From the NCBI RefSeq assembly GCF_030504955.1, contig NZ_JAUKTR010000006.1, positions 1 through 64,000 on the forward strand: DNA of 64,000 nt, given 5' to 3'. Both the position numbers and the translations under genes were made by a program. The notes below the pieces were generated by a model. It searched no databases, had not been told where the DNA came from, and was given only the letters and a program-made list of their open reading frames with translations. Origin of the DNA: Peiella sedimenti. Lineage in GTDB: Bacteria > Pseudomonadota > Alphaproteobacteria > Caulobacterales > Caulobacteraceae. Position 1 is the first letter of the stretch. The number at the start of each line of letters is the position of its first letter. Below are positions 38,554-47,240 of this stretch, piece after piece.

Positions 38554-39093
38554 TCAGCTGGCGCAGACGAGCTCGCCGTCCAGCGTCTCGCCTTCGTCGG
38601 CCACCATGATCGCCAGCCGCGCCGGCCGCGACAGGGCGCCTTCGCCCACGCTCCGTGACGGCCCGAGATCAGGCGCGAGGCGGATTTCGATGACCGCGGG
38701 GCCGGCCTGATAGCGGTCGTTGCGGGCGATGTCGCTGACCTCGACCGGCACGCCCGAAAGGTGCACCAGGGCGCCGTTGACGCGCGCCACGCCGTCGCCC
38801 GGGGGCCGTCCAAGCCCATTGCCGCTGACGAGGTGCACCAGCGCCGCCTCGCCCCGACGGAAGGTGCAACCCTCGACAGCCGGCAGGCTTTGCATATCGG
38901 CGGGTGTAAGCGCGCCCAGGAAAGCCGGCCTCATGTTCATCTCCTGCGGCGCGCCGGCAGCCGAATTCTCCTTCGGCATGGAGGCCGGGACGGTCATTGG
39001 CGCGGTCTGCGGCGAGGCGGCGTCCTCGGGGGGCGAGTCTTCGCAGGCGGCGAGAGCGAGAGCGAGAACGGCGAAGCACATTCGGGCGCGCAT
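38554..39093 (-). CDS. Hypothetical lipoprotein
   Basis: The 179-aa protein has the lipoprotein signal MRARMCFAVLALALAACEDS (lipobox LAAC). A Pro/Ala/Ser-rich linker follows (SPQTAPMTVPASMPKEN), then a globular part with several beta strands and two cysteines (EGCTFRRGEAALVHLVSG, LDGELVCAS at the end). The start at 39093 has AGGAGG 7 nt before it; a longer start at 39129 is not supported. No function recognised. Confidence 0.68.
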   Translation of the reverse strand: MRARMCFAVLALALAACEDSPPEDAASPQTAPMTVPASMPKENSAAGAPQEMNMRPAFLGALTPADMQSLPAVEGCTFRRGEAALVHLVSGNGLGRPPGDGVARVNGALVHLSGVPVEVSDIARNDRYQAGPAVIEIRLAPDLGPSRSVGEGALSRPARLAIMVADEGETLDGELVCAS

Positions 39094-39186
39094 CGAAGAA
39101 CCTCCTAGTTGTCCATCGCCATAACGCATGGGTGTGGCCGCGGGTGCCCGTGCAATCGGCGCGCCGCCATTATAAGGACAGCCCCG

Positions 39187-39963
39187 ATGAAAACGCCCCC
39201 CTCCATGTCCCTCGACCCCACCATCGCCCCACGCAAAGGCTTTCGCGAGGCTGAAGACCGCGTACGCCGCTTCTGGACAGAGGCCTCAGCGTCCGAGGCC
39301 GAGGGTGGCTTCGGCGTCAGGCTTGACCATCGCGACCTGAAAACGTCGGCGGGAAGGCGGCTGGTTCTGCCGACCCAGGCGCTGGCTGCGGCGGTCGCCG
39401 CCGAATGGGCCGCCCAGGGCGAATATCTGCGGCCCGAGACCATGCCCCTGACCCGCCTGGCCTATACCGCCATCGACCGCGTGGCCGACCACCACGCCGA
39501 GGTGGCCGAGGAGGCGGTGCGCTATCTCGGCTCGGACGTGCTCTGCTATCCCGCTGATCAGCCCCGGTCCCTGGTCCAGCGTCAGGCCGAGCGCTGGGGG
39601 CCGTGGCGCGACTGGGCGGCGGAGAGGTTCGGCTGTCCGCTCAAGGTCGGCTCGGGCGTCAGCCACGTGGCTCAGCCGGCGGTGGCCCTCTCCGCGGCCC
39701 TGGCCCGCGCCCAGGCGCAGGACGCCTTTCGCCTGACGGGACTGGCGCACGCCGCGGCCCTGTTCGGCTCGACGGTGCTGGCCTTCGCCGTGCTGGAGGG
39801 CGTCCTCACAGGCGAGGAGGCGTTCGAACTGTCGCGGCTGGACGAAGCCTTCCAGGTCGAGCAGTGGGGCGAGGACGAGGAGGCCGCCGAGCGCACGGCG
39901 GCCCTGCGCAAGGAGGCGTTGGTCGTGGCGCGGTGGTTCGGCCTGCTGGCTCAGCCCCTGTAG
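39187..39963 (+). CDS. ATP12-family F1-ATPase assembly chaperone
   Basis: The 258-aa protein has RLDHRDLKTSAGRRLVLPTQ near the start and the conserved region YLGSDVLCYPADQPRSLVQR followed by FRLTGLAHAAALFGSTVLAF and DEAFQVEQWGEDEEA, the Atp12 signature. In mitochondria and alphaproteobacteria Atp12 helps assemble the F1 alpha subunit. The start at 39187 has AAGGA 8 nt before it; an upstream start at 39109 is rejected. Cytoplasmic. Confidence 0.88.
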   Translation: MKTPPSMSLDPTIAPRKGFREAEDRVRRFWTEASASEAEGGFGVRLDHRDLKTSAGRRLVLPTQALAAAVAAEWAAQGEYLRPETMPLTRLAYTAIDRVADHHAEVAEEAVRYLGSDVLCYPADQPRSLVQRQAERWGPWRDWAAERFGCPLKVGSGVSHVAQPAVALSAALARAQAQDAFRLTGLAHAAALFGSTVLAFAVLEGVLTGEEAFELSRLDEAFQVEQWGEDEEAAERTAALRKEALVVARWFGLLAQPL

Positions 39964-40010
39964 ATTCCCTCGATCAGGCCCAGCTCAGATCCGGGCCCAT
40001 GGCCCCCCAA

Positions 40011-40045
40011 CGCAAAAAAGGAGGACCGGCGATTGCCGATCCTCC
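40011..40045 (-). terminator. Terminator of the small 40076-40252 gene
   Basis: On the minus strand the stem (40040-40045 with 40020-40025, then GCCG 40035-40038 with CGGC 40027-40030, one mismatch each side, loop of four) is followed directly by CTTTTTTGCG. This is a clear Rho-independent terminator for the minus-strand gene. Confidence 0.85.
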
Positions 40046-40075
40046 CATCCGTACCGCTAGATGGCGGTCAGGCGC

Positions 40076-40252
40076 CTATTGGCGTTCGTCCGGGCGCTGC
40101 GTCTTCACGTCATTCGGCGAGCCGCCGGTGGAGCCCTCGGTGGAGCGCTCGGTGGAGCCGCCCTTCTGCTCCTGCTTCAGCTTCGCCTCGGTCTGACGCG
40201 AGCCCTTCAGCTCGTCTTGGCGTTGCGGGTCCTGGGTTTGCTCGTTGGCCAT
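40076..40252 (-). CDS. Small hydrophilic low-complexity protein (58 aa)
   Basis: The protein begins MANEQTQDPQRQDELKGSRQ, then has EAKLKQEQKGG and a Ser-Thr-Glu-Gly repeat (STERSTEGSTGGS). It is all hydrophilic and probably disordered, like small stress-linked proteins of alphaproteobacteria. AAGGAA lies 6 nt before the start at 40252, and a strong terminator lies 30 nt after the stop, so it is most likely a real, well-expressed gene. No family name is given. Confidence 0.7.
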   Translation of the reverse strand: MANEQTQDPQRQDELKGSRQTEAKLKQEQKGGSTERSTEGSTGGSPNDVKTQRPDERQ

Positions 40253-40404
40253 GATTGATTTCCTTGATTGTTGGAGGCTCGGCGGGGCGCCGTCCTCCAT
40301 CCCGTAACCCGCGAGGCCTTCGCTCGGTTGCACCTTCGCAGCGCCGTTGCTTGCGTCATTCCGCCGCCCTGCTTAAGCCTGCCCGCGCCAAAGGAGTTCG
40401 CCTG

Positions 40405-41937
40405 ATGAAGCAGATCCTCGAAGAGCTGGAACGCCGCCGCGCCCAGGCCCGCATCGGTGGGGGCGAAAAGCGCATCGCCGCCCAGCACGCCAAGGGCAAG
40501 CTGACGGCGCGAGAGCGCATCGGCGTGCTGCTGGACGAGGGCTCCTTCGAAGAGACCGACATGTTCGTGGAGCACCGCTGCACCGACTTCGGCATGGCCG
40601 ATCAGAAGGTGCCGGGCGACGGCGTCGTCACCGGCCACGGCCGCATCAACGGGCGGCTGGTCTATGTCTTCTCCAAGGACTTCACGGTCTTCGGCGGCTC
40701 GCTGTCGGGCGCCCACGCGTCCAAGATCGTCAAGCTGCAGAAGGCCGCCATGACCAACGGCGCGCCCATCATCGGCCTGTTCGACGCGGGCGGCGCGCGC
40801 ATCCAGGAGGGGGTGGAGAGCCTGGCCGGCTATGCCGACATCTTCCTGCAGAACACCTTGGCCAGTGGGGTGATCCCCCAGATCAGCGTCATCATGGGCC
40901 CGTGCGCGGGCGGCGACGTCTATTCGCCGGCCATCACCGACTTCATCTTCATGGTGAAGGACACCAGCTACATGTACGTGACGGGCCCCGACGTGGTGAA
41001 GACCGTCACCAACGAGGAGGTCTCCCACGAGGACCTGGGCGGGGCGCGGGTTCACGCCCAGAAGTCCGGCGTGGCCGAGGGCGCCTTCGAGAACGACCTC
41101 GAAGCGCTTTCACAGGTGCGGCGCCTGATTGATTTCCTGCCCCCGTCGAACCGCGAAAAGCCGCCGGTCATCGAAACCTTCGACGAGGCCGAGCGCGACG
41201 ACCCCAGCCTGGACACCCTCGTCCCGGCCAATCCGAACAAGCCCTATGACATGAAGGAGCTGATCCTCAAGGTCATGGACGAGGGCGATTTCTTCGAGAT
41301 TTCCGAGGGCTACGCCCGGAACATCATCTGCGGCTTCGGCCGGCTGGACGGTCAGACCGTGGGCGTGGTCGCCAACCAGCCCCAGGTGCTGGCGGGCGTG
41401 CTGGACATCGACGCGTCGAGGAAGGCCGCCCGCTTCGTGCGCTTCTGCGACGCCTTCAACATCCCGCTTCTGACCCTGGTGGACGTGCCGGGCTTCATGC
41501 CGGGCACCAAGCAGGAGTACGGCGGCCTCATCAAGCACGGGGCCAAGCTGCTCTTCGCCTATGCCGAGGCCACCGTGCCCAAGCTGACCGTCATCACGCG
41601 CAAGGCCTATGGCGGCGCCTATGACGTGATGAGCTCAAAGCACCTGCGCGGCGACGTGAACTACGCCTGGCCCACCGCCGAGATCGCGGTCATGGGCGCC
41701 AAGGGTGCCGTCGAGATCATCTTCAGGAAAGAGGCCGGCGACCCGGAAAAGCTGGCCGCCCGCGAGGCCGAGTACAAGGACCGCTTCGCCAACCCCTTCG
41801 TCGCCGCCCAGCGCGGCTATATCGACGACGTCATCATGCCCCACGGCACGCGCCGGCGCCTGATCCGGGCGCTACGCACCCTGGCCAACAAACGCGCCGA
41901 GAACCCGTGGAAGAAGCACGATAATATTCCATTGTAG
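40405..41937 (+). CDS. pccB: Propionyl-CoA carboxylase beta subunit (carboxyltransferase)
   Basis: The 510-aa protein carries the carboxyltransferase fold: [60 protein letters not shown] and the C-terminal [24 protein letters not shown] region. It moves CO2 from biotin to propionyl-CoA, making methylmalonyl-CoA. AAGGAG lies 8 nt before ATG 40405; an open frame to 40255 exists but starts inside the leader of the small gene. The biotin-carrying partner PccA is at 52537, about 10.6 kb away. Confidence 0.93.
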   Translation: MKQILEELERRRAQARIGGGEKRIAAQHAKGKLTARERIGVLLDEGSFEETDMFVEHRCTDFGMADQKVPGDGVVTGHGRINGRLVYVFSKDFTVFGGSLSGAHASKIVKLQKAAMTNGAPIIGLFDAGGARIQEGVESLAGYADIFLQNTLASGVIPQISVIMGPCAGGDVYSPAITDFIFMVKDTSYMYVTGPDVVKTVTNEEVSHEDLGGARVHAQKSGVAEGAFENDLEALSQVRRLIDFLPPSNREKPPVIETFDEAERDDPSLDTLVPANPNKPYDMKELILKVMDEGDFFEISEGYARNIICGFGRLDGQTVGVVANQPQVLAGVLDIDASRKAARFVRFCDAFNIPLLTLVDVPGFMPGTKQEYGGLIKHGAKLLFAYAEATVPKLTVITRKAYGGAYDVMSSKHLRGDVNYAWPTAEIAVMGAKGAVEIIFRKEAGDPEKLAAREAEYKDRFANPFVAAQRGYIDDVIMPHGTRRRLIRALRTLANKRAENPWKKHDNIPL

Positions 41938-41983
41938 GTCGACCCGCCCGACCTCCCGGCTCTCCTGCGGCTGAGAGATGACC

Positions 41984-42150
41984 CTTCCTGTCTCCTCCCT
42001 GCCGCGTAGCGGTGGGGAGGGGGACCGCCGCAGGCGGTGGAGGGGAAGGACCGCGGCGCCGCACCGCCTCACGCTCGGAAGATTCCCCTCCGTCTGCTCG
42101 CTTCGCTCGCAGCCACCTCCCCATGCTTCGCATAGGGAGGAGACAGAAGG
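41984..42150. repeat. Intergenic multi-arm palindromic element (REP/BIME-like)
   Basis: A perfect 13-bp inverted repeat CTGTCTCCTCCCT (41988-42000) and AGGGAGGAGACAG (42134-42146) brackets about 130 bp. Inside are more arms, for example AGGGGAA near 42043 with TTCCCCT near 42085, CTGCTCGC/GCTCGCAG-type symmetry at 42093-42112, and a short loop ATGCTTCGCAT (42123-42133). Caulobacterales genomes carry families of such GC-rich elements between genes. Copy number cannot be judged here. Confidence 0.7.
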
Positions 42151-42772
42151 CGCTGAGTTGTCCCCCTATCGCCGCTGGCCAAGTCATTGATCAATCACGC
42201 GTCACCCGCCCCACACCCCCGACTTACCCCCACCCCCTCGCGCATCCCGCACTCTAAGCGGGCTCCGGGGCGGAGAGGCCGTATGCGCAGGCGGCTCGTG
42301 CGGCCCTGGGGCTTCGTTGGGTCGAACGGAGAGCAAAAATCGGGACCGGCGGTTTGGCCGCGCCGGTTGGCCACAGCTTGGGGGGGAGAGGGCTTCGGGC
42401 CCATTCTGGCATACCCAGGCCCGACGGGCCCGCCCCGCCGGCGGGTCTGCTCCGACAGCGCCTTCCTAAACAGAAGGCCGGCCAAGCCTGACGAACCGCG
42501 GAGCGCTGACCAGCTTCTGGGCCTGGAAAACCCAGCGGCGGCCCCAGCCGAACCCGGTACCACCTATAACGAGACCACCGGGCGAAGGCCCGGCGCTCCG
42601 CCGCCTCTCCATCCTAACTCCGCAGCCGAAGGCGCGGGGCGATCAGCCATGTCCTACATCGACGGGTCCGTCAGACCCCCGGCGCGCCTGAGGCGGCGGC
42701 GCCGCAGATGAAGCCTGGAACACGCGGAAAAACCTGGATAACGTTCCGTGGGGCCGGTGACGGAGGGATCGC
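42151..42772. other. Unexplained GC-rich intergenic region
   Basis: This stretch of 622 nt contains no convincing gene. Open frames on both strands (for example 42187-42711 plus and 42195-42563 minus) encode basic, proline-rich strings without a ribosome binding site or domain. Several strong local pairings occur: GGGCTTCGGGCCC (42390-42402), GGCCCGACGGGCC (42418-42430), CCGCCGGCGG (42435-42444) and GACGGGTCCGTC (42661-42672). No motif of tmRNA, RNase P RNA, SRP RNA or 6S RNA was recognised. It may code for a structured RNA or be decayed DNA. Confidence 0.5.
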
Positions 42773-44599
42773 GTGCGTAAGAACCTGTTGCTGGCCGCCT
42801 GGGCGGTCGCCGCCCTCACGCCCGCCGCAGCCCTGGCCCAGGAGGCGATGCCCGCCTTCGCCGACGAGGCCGCGCTGCACAGCTTTCTGAGCACCGAGCC
42901 CGCGCCGGTCGAGGCGCCGCCCCCGCCGCCTCCGCCGCCGCCCCTGCCCAGGTCGCACCACGACCGCCCCATCCCGGGCATGATGGATCGCCCGGCGCCC
43001 CAGGGGCCCATCGAGCACGATCCGCCGGGGCTGTTGGCTGTCGACGCCTCCACCCCCGCGCCGGGCGTCGACGTCGGCGGGGTCGTGGCGGCGGTCGGCG
43101 AGCACCTGGTTGTGCTGCGGCGCGGGCGGCTGTTCAGCATCGCTGCGGGCGGGGACGAACTGCGCGTCGTGGACGCGGTCCCGGCCTTCGCGCCCGGCGC
43201 CATGGCCCTGCGCGACTGGACCGAGCAGGTCTTCGCCGTCGGCGACGTGCTGGCCGTGGTCGCCTACAGCGCCGAGCGCGGGGGAACGGAGCTCAGCCGG
43301 TTTCGCCTCGGGACCGACGGCCGGCTGCGCTGGCTGGACACGCACCAGCTGGTCCAGGCCGGACCCTATGTGACCGCCCGCGTCGTCGATGGGCGGCTGA
43401 TCCTCTACGCCTGGCGCGACGGCGCCGACGACGCCGATGAAACCCTGGCCCGCCTGCCGCTGCTGCGCCGCCTGGGGACGGAGGGGGGTGAGCCGCAACG
43501 CCTGGTGAGCCCCGACGAGGTCTTCGCGCCCCAGCCCCTGATGGCGGCGGGCGCCGGCGCGCGGCTGGGCATGGCGATCGTGGTGCGCTGCGACCTGGGC
43601 GGCGCGACCCTGGCCTGCGACGGCTCGGCGACGCTGGGGCAGAGCCCCCGAGCGGTCCATGTGGCCGCCGACGCGACCTATCTGTGGGCGGCGGGCGGCG
43701 CCGGGATCTCAGACCCGCTGTGGCTATACCGCATTCCCCACGGTGATCAGGGGCCCGCCGCGGTGCAGGTGAGAGGGCGGCCCGCCAACGAGGCGGCCAT
43801 TGGCCTCAGCGCCGAGGGCGACGCCCTGCATGTCATGCTGGAGCCGGACGGCCCCGCCGACGCCGGCTTGGCTCCAGCCTTCGCCGAGGGACGTCCGGCC
43901 CTGGCGCGCCTGCCCATCAGCGGCTTCGGCGACGGGGCCTCGGCCGCGCCGCTGGACGCCTATGAATTCCTGCCGCGCGAGAGCGACGACTTCACGCTCC
44001 AGGCCCGGGTCATCGGAGGCGCCTTGGTCTACGCCTACCGGCCCGACGGCGCCCGGGACCAGCAGACGCGACTGGTGATCGCGCCGGACCCGCCCGGCGG
44101 GGTTCAGGCGTTCGAGGTCCGCGACGGCGTCTATCGCCTGGCGCCCGCGGGCGAGGACGTGGTGGCCCTGGGGGCCGGGGCGGGTCTGCCGCTGACCGTC
44201 GCCGACCTTGATGCGCCCCGGCTGGGCGCGACCCAGACGCTGAGCGGCGTGGCCGAGCACCAGACGCGCGAGCATCCCTTCCTCTACCGGGCCGACAGCG
44301 ACGGGCGCGGCCTCATGGCCTTCGCGGCGGGGGCGCCGCTGTCGCCGCCGGACCTGATCCTTCTGCGCCGCGAGGGCGAGCGTCTGTCTGACGCCGGGCG
44401 TCTCAGCCCCAGCCAGGCCCCGCGCCGCGACGACCGATGCCAGGCCTCGTGTGCGGCCTGGCACCGCAACGCCCGCGCCGTCTTCGTCGGCCAGCGCCTG
44501 TTCGCCCTCCTGGGTTATGAGCTGATCGAGGCCCGGATGACCGCCGAGGGGGTGCGTGAGATCCGGCGGCTCGACTTCACACCCACCGCCGCGCCGTAG
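42773..44599 (+). CDS. Secreted beta-propeller-like protein with poly-proline linker
   Basis: The 608-aa protein has a signal peptide (MRKNLLLAAWAVAALTPAAA), then a run of nine prolines (about residues 49-57). A large region of repeated beta strands follows (VVAAVGEHLVVLRRGRLFSI, LAVVAYSAERGGTELSRFRL, GGALVYAYRPDGARDQQTRL) that recalls the C-terminal beta-propeller family of secreted proteins. The fold is an inference; no catalytic residues stand out. The start is GTG with GGAGGG 6 nt upstream. The OmpA-like gene follows after 26 nt in the same direction. Confidence 0.65.
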   Translation: MRKNLLLAAWAVAALTPAAALAQEAMPAFADEAALHSFLSTEPAPVEAPPPPPPPPPLPRSHHDRPIPGMMDRPAPQGPIEHDPPGLLAVDASTPAPGVDVGGVVAAVGEHLVVLRRGRLFSIAAGGDELRVVDAVPAFAPGAMALRDWTEQVFAVGDVLAVVAYSAERGGTELSRFRLGTDGRLRWLDTHQLVQAGPYVTARVVDGRLILYAWRDGADDADETLARLPLLRRLGTEGGEPQRLVSPDEVFAPQPLMAAGAGARLGMAIVVRCDLGGATLACDGSATLGQSPRAVHVAADATYLWAAGGAGISDPLWLYRIPHGDQGPAAVQVRGRPANEAAIGLSAEGDALHVMLEPDGPADAGLAPAFAEGRPALARLPISGFGDGASAAPLDAYEFLPRESDDFTLQARVIGGALVYAYRPDGARDQQTRLVIAPDPPGGVQAFEVRDGVYRLAPAGEDVVALGAGAGLPLTVADLDAPRLGATQTLSGVAEHQTREHPFLYRADSDGRGLMAFAAGAPLSPPDLILLRREGERLSDAGRLSPSQAPRRDDRCQASCAAWHRNARAVFVGQRLFALLGYELIEARMTAEGVREIRRLDFTPTAAP

Positions 44600-44625
44600 T
44601 CATTCCAAAGCCTTAGGACATTCCC

Positions 44626-45039
44626 ATGCGTCTGCTTCTCGCCCTTGCCGCCCTTGTCGCCATGTCACTGCCCGGCGCCGCCACGGCCCGACAGAATATC
44701 CCGCCGGTGATCGTCTATTTCGAGAGCGGCTCTGACGCGCTCAACGCCGCCTCACGCGAGACCCTGGAAGCCTATGTGCAGCTGCTGCGCCGGGTCTCGG
44801 CTCCGCGGGTGATCCTGGCCGGCCACGCCGACGCGGCGGAGGGCGACAATGCGGAGAACGTGGGGCTGTCCCAGCGGCGCGCGCTCATCGTGCGGGAGTA
44901 TCTGGCGGTGGCCGGTATTCCCCAGGGGACCATGACGACCCAGGCCTTCGGCGCGGCGCGGCCGGCTGTGGCCGCCAAGACGGCCGAGCCCATGAACCGC
45001 CGCGTCGAGATCACCGTCGGACCGGACAGCGGCTGGTAG
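44626..45039 (+). CDS. OmpA-like periplasmic protein
   Basis: The 137-aa protein has a signal peptide (to about residue 22, ATARQ) and one OmpA-C-like domain. The family pattern is visible: VYFESGSDALNAASRETLEA, ILAGHADAAEGDNAENVGLS, QRRALIVREYL, QAFGAARP and MNRRVEITVG. Such domains bind the meso-diaminopimelate of peptidoglycan. It lacks a transmembrane barrel, so it is a free periplasmic or peripheral protein. It is likely co-transcribed with the propeller gene. Confidence 0.85.
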   Translation: MRLLLALAALVAMSLPGAATARQNIPPVIVYFESGSDALNAASRETLEAYVQLLRRVSAPRVILAGHADAAEGDNAENVGLSQRRALIVREYLAVAGIPQGTMTTQAFGAARPAVAAKTAEPMNRRVEITVGPDSGW

Positions 45040-45041
45040 GG

Positions 45042-45455
45042 CTAGGCTTCGAACGCGGTGATGATGGGGCAGGGCCCGCCGTCCTTCCGCGCGCAGTCCC
45101 GCGCCAGCCGCTCCAGGGCGGCGCGGGCGGTCTGAAGCTGGGAGATCTTCTCGTCCAGCGCCGCCATGCGGGCCTGGGCCAGTTCACGGGCGCGGCTCCG
45201 GTCGTCGCCCGCGTCGAGGGTCAGAAGCTCGCCGATCTGCTCCAGGGTGAAGCCCGCGCCCTGGGCCTGGCGGATGAAGCGCAGACGCCTGAGGTCTTCG
45301 GGTCCGTAACGGCGCACGCCGCCGTCGGGGCCGGGGCCGGCGCGCGGCGGTTCGCGCAACAGGCCGCGGCGCTGGTAGTAGCGCACGGTCTCGACGCCCA
45401 CGCCGCCGGCCTTGGCCAGGGCGCCGATGGTCAGTCCAGCGGGTGAAGAGGGCAT
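45042..45455 (-). CDS. MerR-family regulator, mercury-type
   Basis: The 137-aa protein has the MerR helix-turn-helix (LTIGALAKAGGVGVETVRYY, QRRGLLREPPR), RRYGPEDLRRLRFIRQAQGA, a long dimer helix and the end DCARKDGGPCPIITAF. The two end cysteines recall those of MerR that bind Hg(II). The start is set at 45455 with GGAG 7 nt before it; a start at 45473 lies inside the operator. It is divergent from the glutaredoxin-MauE gene and shares its promoter region. It probably senses a thiol-reactive metal or redox signal. Confidence 0.82.
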   Translation of the reverse strand: MPSSPAGLTIGALAKAGGVGVETVRYYQRRGLLREPPRAGPGPDGGVRRYGPEDLRRLRFIRQAQGAGFTLEQIGELLTLDAGDDRSRARELAQARMAALDEKISQLQTARAALERLARDCARKDGGPCPIITAFEA

Positions 45456-45458
45456 CCC

Positions 45459-45489
45459 TTGACTCCGTACCATAGTACGGACCCTACAT
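45459..45489 (+). promoter_or_regulatory. MerR-type promoter/operator (19-bp spacer)
   Basis: TTGACT (45459-45464) and CTACAT (45484-45489) are 19 bp apart, the over-long spacer typical of MerR-controlled promoters. Between them is the dyad CCGTAC/GTACGG (45465-45470 with 45475-45480), nearly the same as the known mer operator core. It would drive the glutaredoxin-MauE gene; the regulator gene starts on the other side. Confidence 0.82.
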
Positions 45490-45529
45490 GGGGCGCGGAC
45501 CGTTACCCCTCAAGCTTGGAGACCCGATC

Positions 45530-46276
45530 ATGTCCGCCCCTGAAAAGACCGCCGTCCTCTATCGCATGGTCATGCCCGACCATGTCTGCCCCTATGGGCG
45601 CAAGGCGCTGTGGCTGTTGAAGCGCCACGGCTATCGCGTCGAGGACCGCCACCTGACCACGCGCGAGGCCACCGACGCCTTCAAGGCCGAGCACGAGGTG
45701 AAGACCACGCCCCAGACCTTCATCGGCGGCCGGCGGATCGGCGGCTATGACGACCTGCGCCGCTTCTTCGGCGCGCGTGTGCCCGAGGAAGGCGCGACCA
45801 GCTACACGCCGGTGCTGGCCGTGTTCGCCGTGGCGGCCCTGATCGCCGCTGCCGTCGTCTGGCTGCGTTTCGGCTCCCTGGCCTCATGGGTGATCCTGCC
45901 CACGTTCATCGCGGCGGCCATGTGTCTGCTGGCCATGCTCAAGCTGCAGGACGTCGAGAAGTTCTCGACCATGTTCCTGAACTACGACCTCTTGGCCCAG
46001 CGCTGGCCGCCCTATGGCTATGTCTACCCGTTCGCCGAACTGGGCGCGGGCGTGCTGATGCTGGCGGGCGTGCTGACCTGGCTGTCGGCGCCCGTGGCGC
46101 TGTTCATCGGCGGTATCGGCGCGGCCTCGGTGTTCAAGGCCGTCTACATCGACAGGCGCGAACTGAAATGCGCCTGCGTGGGCGGCTCGTCCAACGTGCC
46201 GCTGGGCTTCGTGTCGCTGACCGAAAACCTGATGATGATCGGCATGGCCGTCTGGATGCCGGCCATGCCGATGTAG
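45530..46276 (+). CDS. Glutaredoxin domain fused to a MauE/DoxX-like membrane domain
   Basis: The 248-aa protein has a glutaredoxin part (residues about 8-90; CPYG at C20-G23, TTPQTFIGGRRIGGYDDL) followed by four membrane segments (about 95-245). The C-terminal part has KCACVGGSSNVPLGFVSLTE, typical of MauE/DoxX-like proteins that act in disulphide handling. The active site is monothiol (CPYG). An ATG at 45488 would lie over the promoter, so 45530 with GGAG upstream is used. Control by the adjacent MerR protein is inferred from the operator. Confidence 0.8.
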   Translation: MSAPEKTAVLYRMVMPDHVCPYGRKALWLLKRHGYRVEDRHLTTREATDAFKAEHEVKTTPQTFIGGRRIGGYDDLRRFFGARVPEEGATSYTPVLAVFAVAALIAAAVVWLRFGSLASWVILPTFIAAAMCLLAMLKLQDVEKFSTMFLNYDLLAQRWPPYGYVYPFAELGAGVLMLAGVLTWLSAPVALFIGGIGAASVFKAVYIDRRELKCACVGGSSNVPLGFVSLTENLMMIGMAVWMPAMPM

Positions 46277-46278
46277 GC

Positions 46279-46962
46279 CTACATCTGGTTGGCCGGATCC
46301 TGGAACAGGAACAGGTTGATGGCCAAAACGGCGGCCGGGTCGCGGTCGGGCGAGCCGGCCGGCGGCAGGTAGAAGGTGGGCTGCAGGCCGCCCAGCGCGA
46401 CGCCCGCCACGTCGACGCCGTCGCGGCTGATGACATAGCCGATGACGCGTCCGCCGCCCCAGGGCAGGTCGCCGACCCGGCGGGTCTCGAAGCGGTAGGT
46501 GACGCCGTTCCAGGTCATCTCACCGGCGCGCTGGGGCTGCTGAAGCCGGGCCATGAGGCTGCCCCGCGCCAGCGCCAGGCTCATCTGAGCGTCGGCGGGC
46601 GCCGCGCCGGAGAAGCGGCAGACATAGCTGAGGTCATCACGCTCGAAGGTGATCCACAACAGGCGCGTGTGAGCCTGACCGCCCTCGCAGGCGCCCTGGA
46701 CGGCGCCGCCCAGGCTCGGGGCCTCCACCTGCATCTGCACGTTCGAGACCTGGCTGCGGCGCAGGGGAATGGCGGTGGATCGAGCGCTGCCGCGCGAGAA
46801 GCCGACGTATTCGCCAACAGCGAAGCCCGGCTGCAGAAGGCTGGGCCCGCGACGGCCCTCCAGCCGCATCTCCTCGGTCCGGGATCGCAGGGGCGCAGGG
46901 TCCTGGGCCATGACGGGGGCGGCGGCGAGGGTGGCGGCGAGGGCGAATATCAACCGATGCAT
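46279..46962 (-). CDS. Hypothetical exported protein
   Basis: The 227-aa protein has a signal peptide (MHRLIFALAATLAAAPVMAQ) and a mature part with beta strands, two cysteines (GACEGGQAH, YVCRFSG) and the stretch WNGVTYRFETRRVGDLPWGG. No family recognised. The start at 46962 is chosen over 46974 because GGAGGA sits 4 nt before it. It is convergent with the glutaredoxin-MauE gene (2-nt gap). Confidence 0.65.
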   Translation of the reverse strand: MHRLIFALAATLAAAPVMAQDPAPLRSRTEEMRLEGRRGPSLLQPGFAVGEYVGFSRGSARSTAIPLRRSQVSNVQMQVEAPSLGGAVQGACEGGQAHTRLLWITFERDDLSYVCRFSGAAPADAQMSLALARGSLMARLQQPQRAGEMTWNGVTYRFETRRVGDLPWGGGRVIGYVISRDGVDVAGVALGGLQPTFYLPPAGSPDRDPAAVLAINLFLFQDPANQM

Positions 46963-47240
46963 GGCGTCCTCCAACGGCGTTACGCCAGCTTACCGCCAAG
47001 CCTCCTGTTTCCGAAGCGCGTGGGTGACCAGACGAAAACCTTTGCGGTTCGGCGGTTGATTCAGGTGGCCCAAGGCTCTAGGTTGAATGCACACGAAATC
47101 AGCGTGAGTCATATCCAGGCGGGGCATCAGCACCGCCTGTGTCATCGCGCTTTCAGCGGTCCGGTTGCGCCTTCCGATTCTATCTCGGTCTTAGTGTGCT
47201 GTTCCGCGTGATCGTGATGGAAAACTTAAAGGAGACTATT
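46963..47240. other. Leader region before the 47241 gene
   Basis: This 278-nt gap separates two divergent genes. It contains a hairpin CAGGCGG (47116-47122) with CCGCCTG (47133-47139) and, close to the next gene, an unusually A/T-rich stretch with AAAGGAG (47228-47234). No promoter with good -35/-10 match was seen. Confidence 0.4.

Noticed and set aside
42240..42640. Possible tmRNA, RNase P RNA, SRP RNA or 6S RNA
   Set aside because: None of the diagnostic sequences (tag codons, GAGGAAAGTCC-type core, SRP tetraloop region) was found on either strand.
42187..42711. Open frame of 174 codons on the plus strand in the 42 kb gap
   Set aside because: The product is a basic, proline-rich string without domain or ribosome binding site, and long open frames are expected by chance at this GC content.
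42717..42745. GGAAC and CGTT looking like an EcfG general stress promoter
   Set aside because: The spacing is 20 bases, longer than the usual 16-17, so the match is not convincing.
45042..46276. Mercury resistance operon
   Set aside because: The operator and regulator look mer-like, but no merA, merT, merP or merC gene is present.
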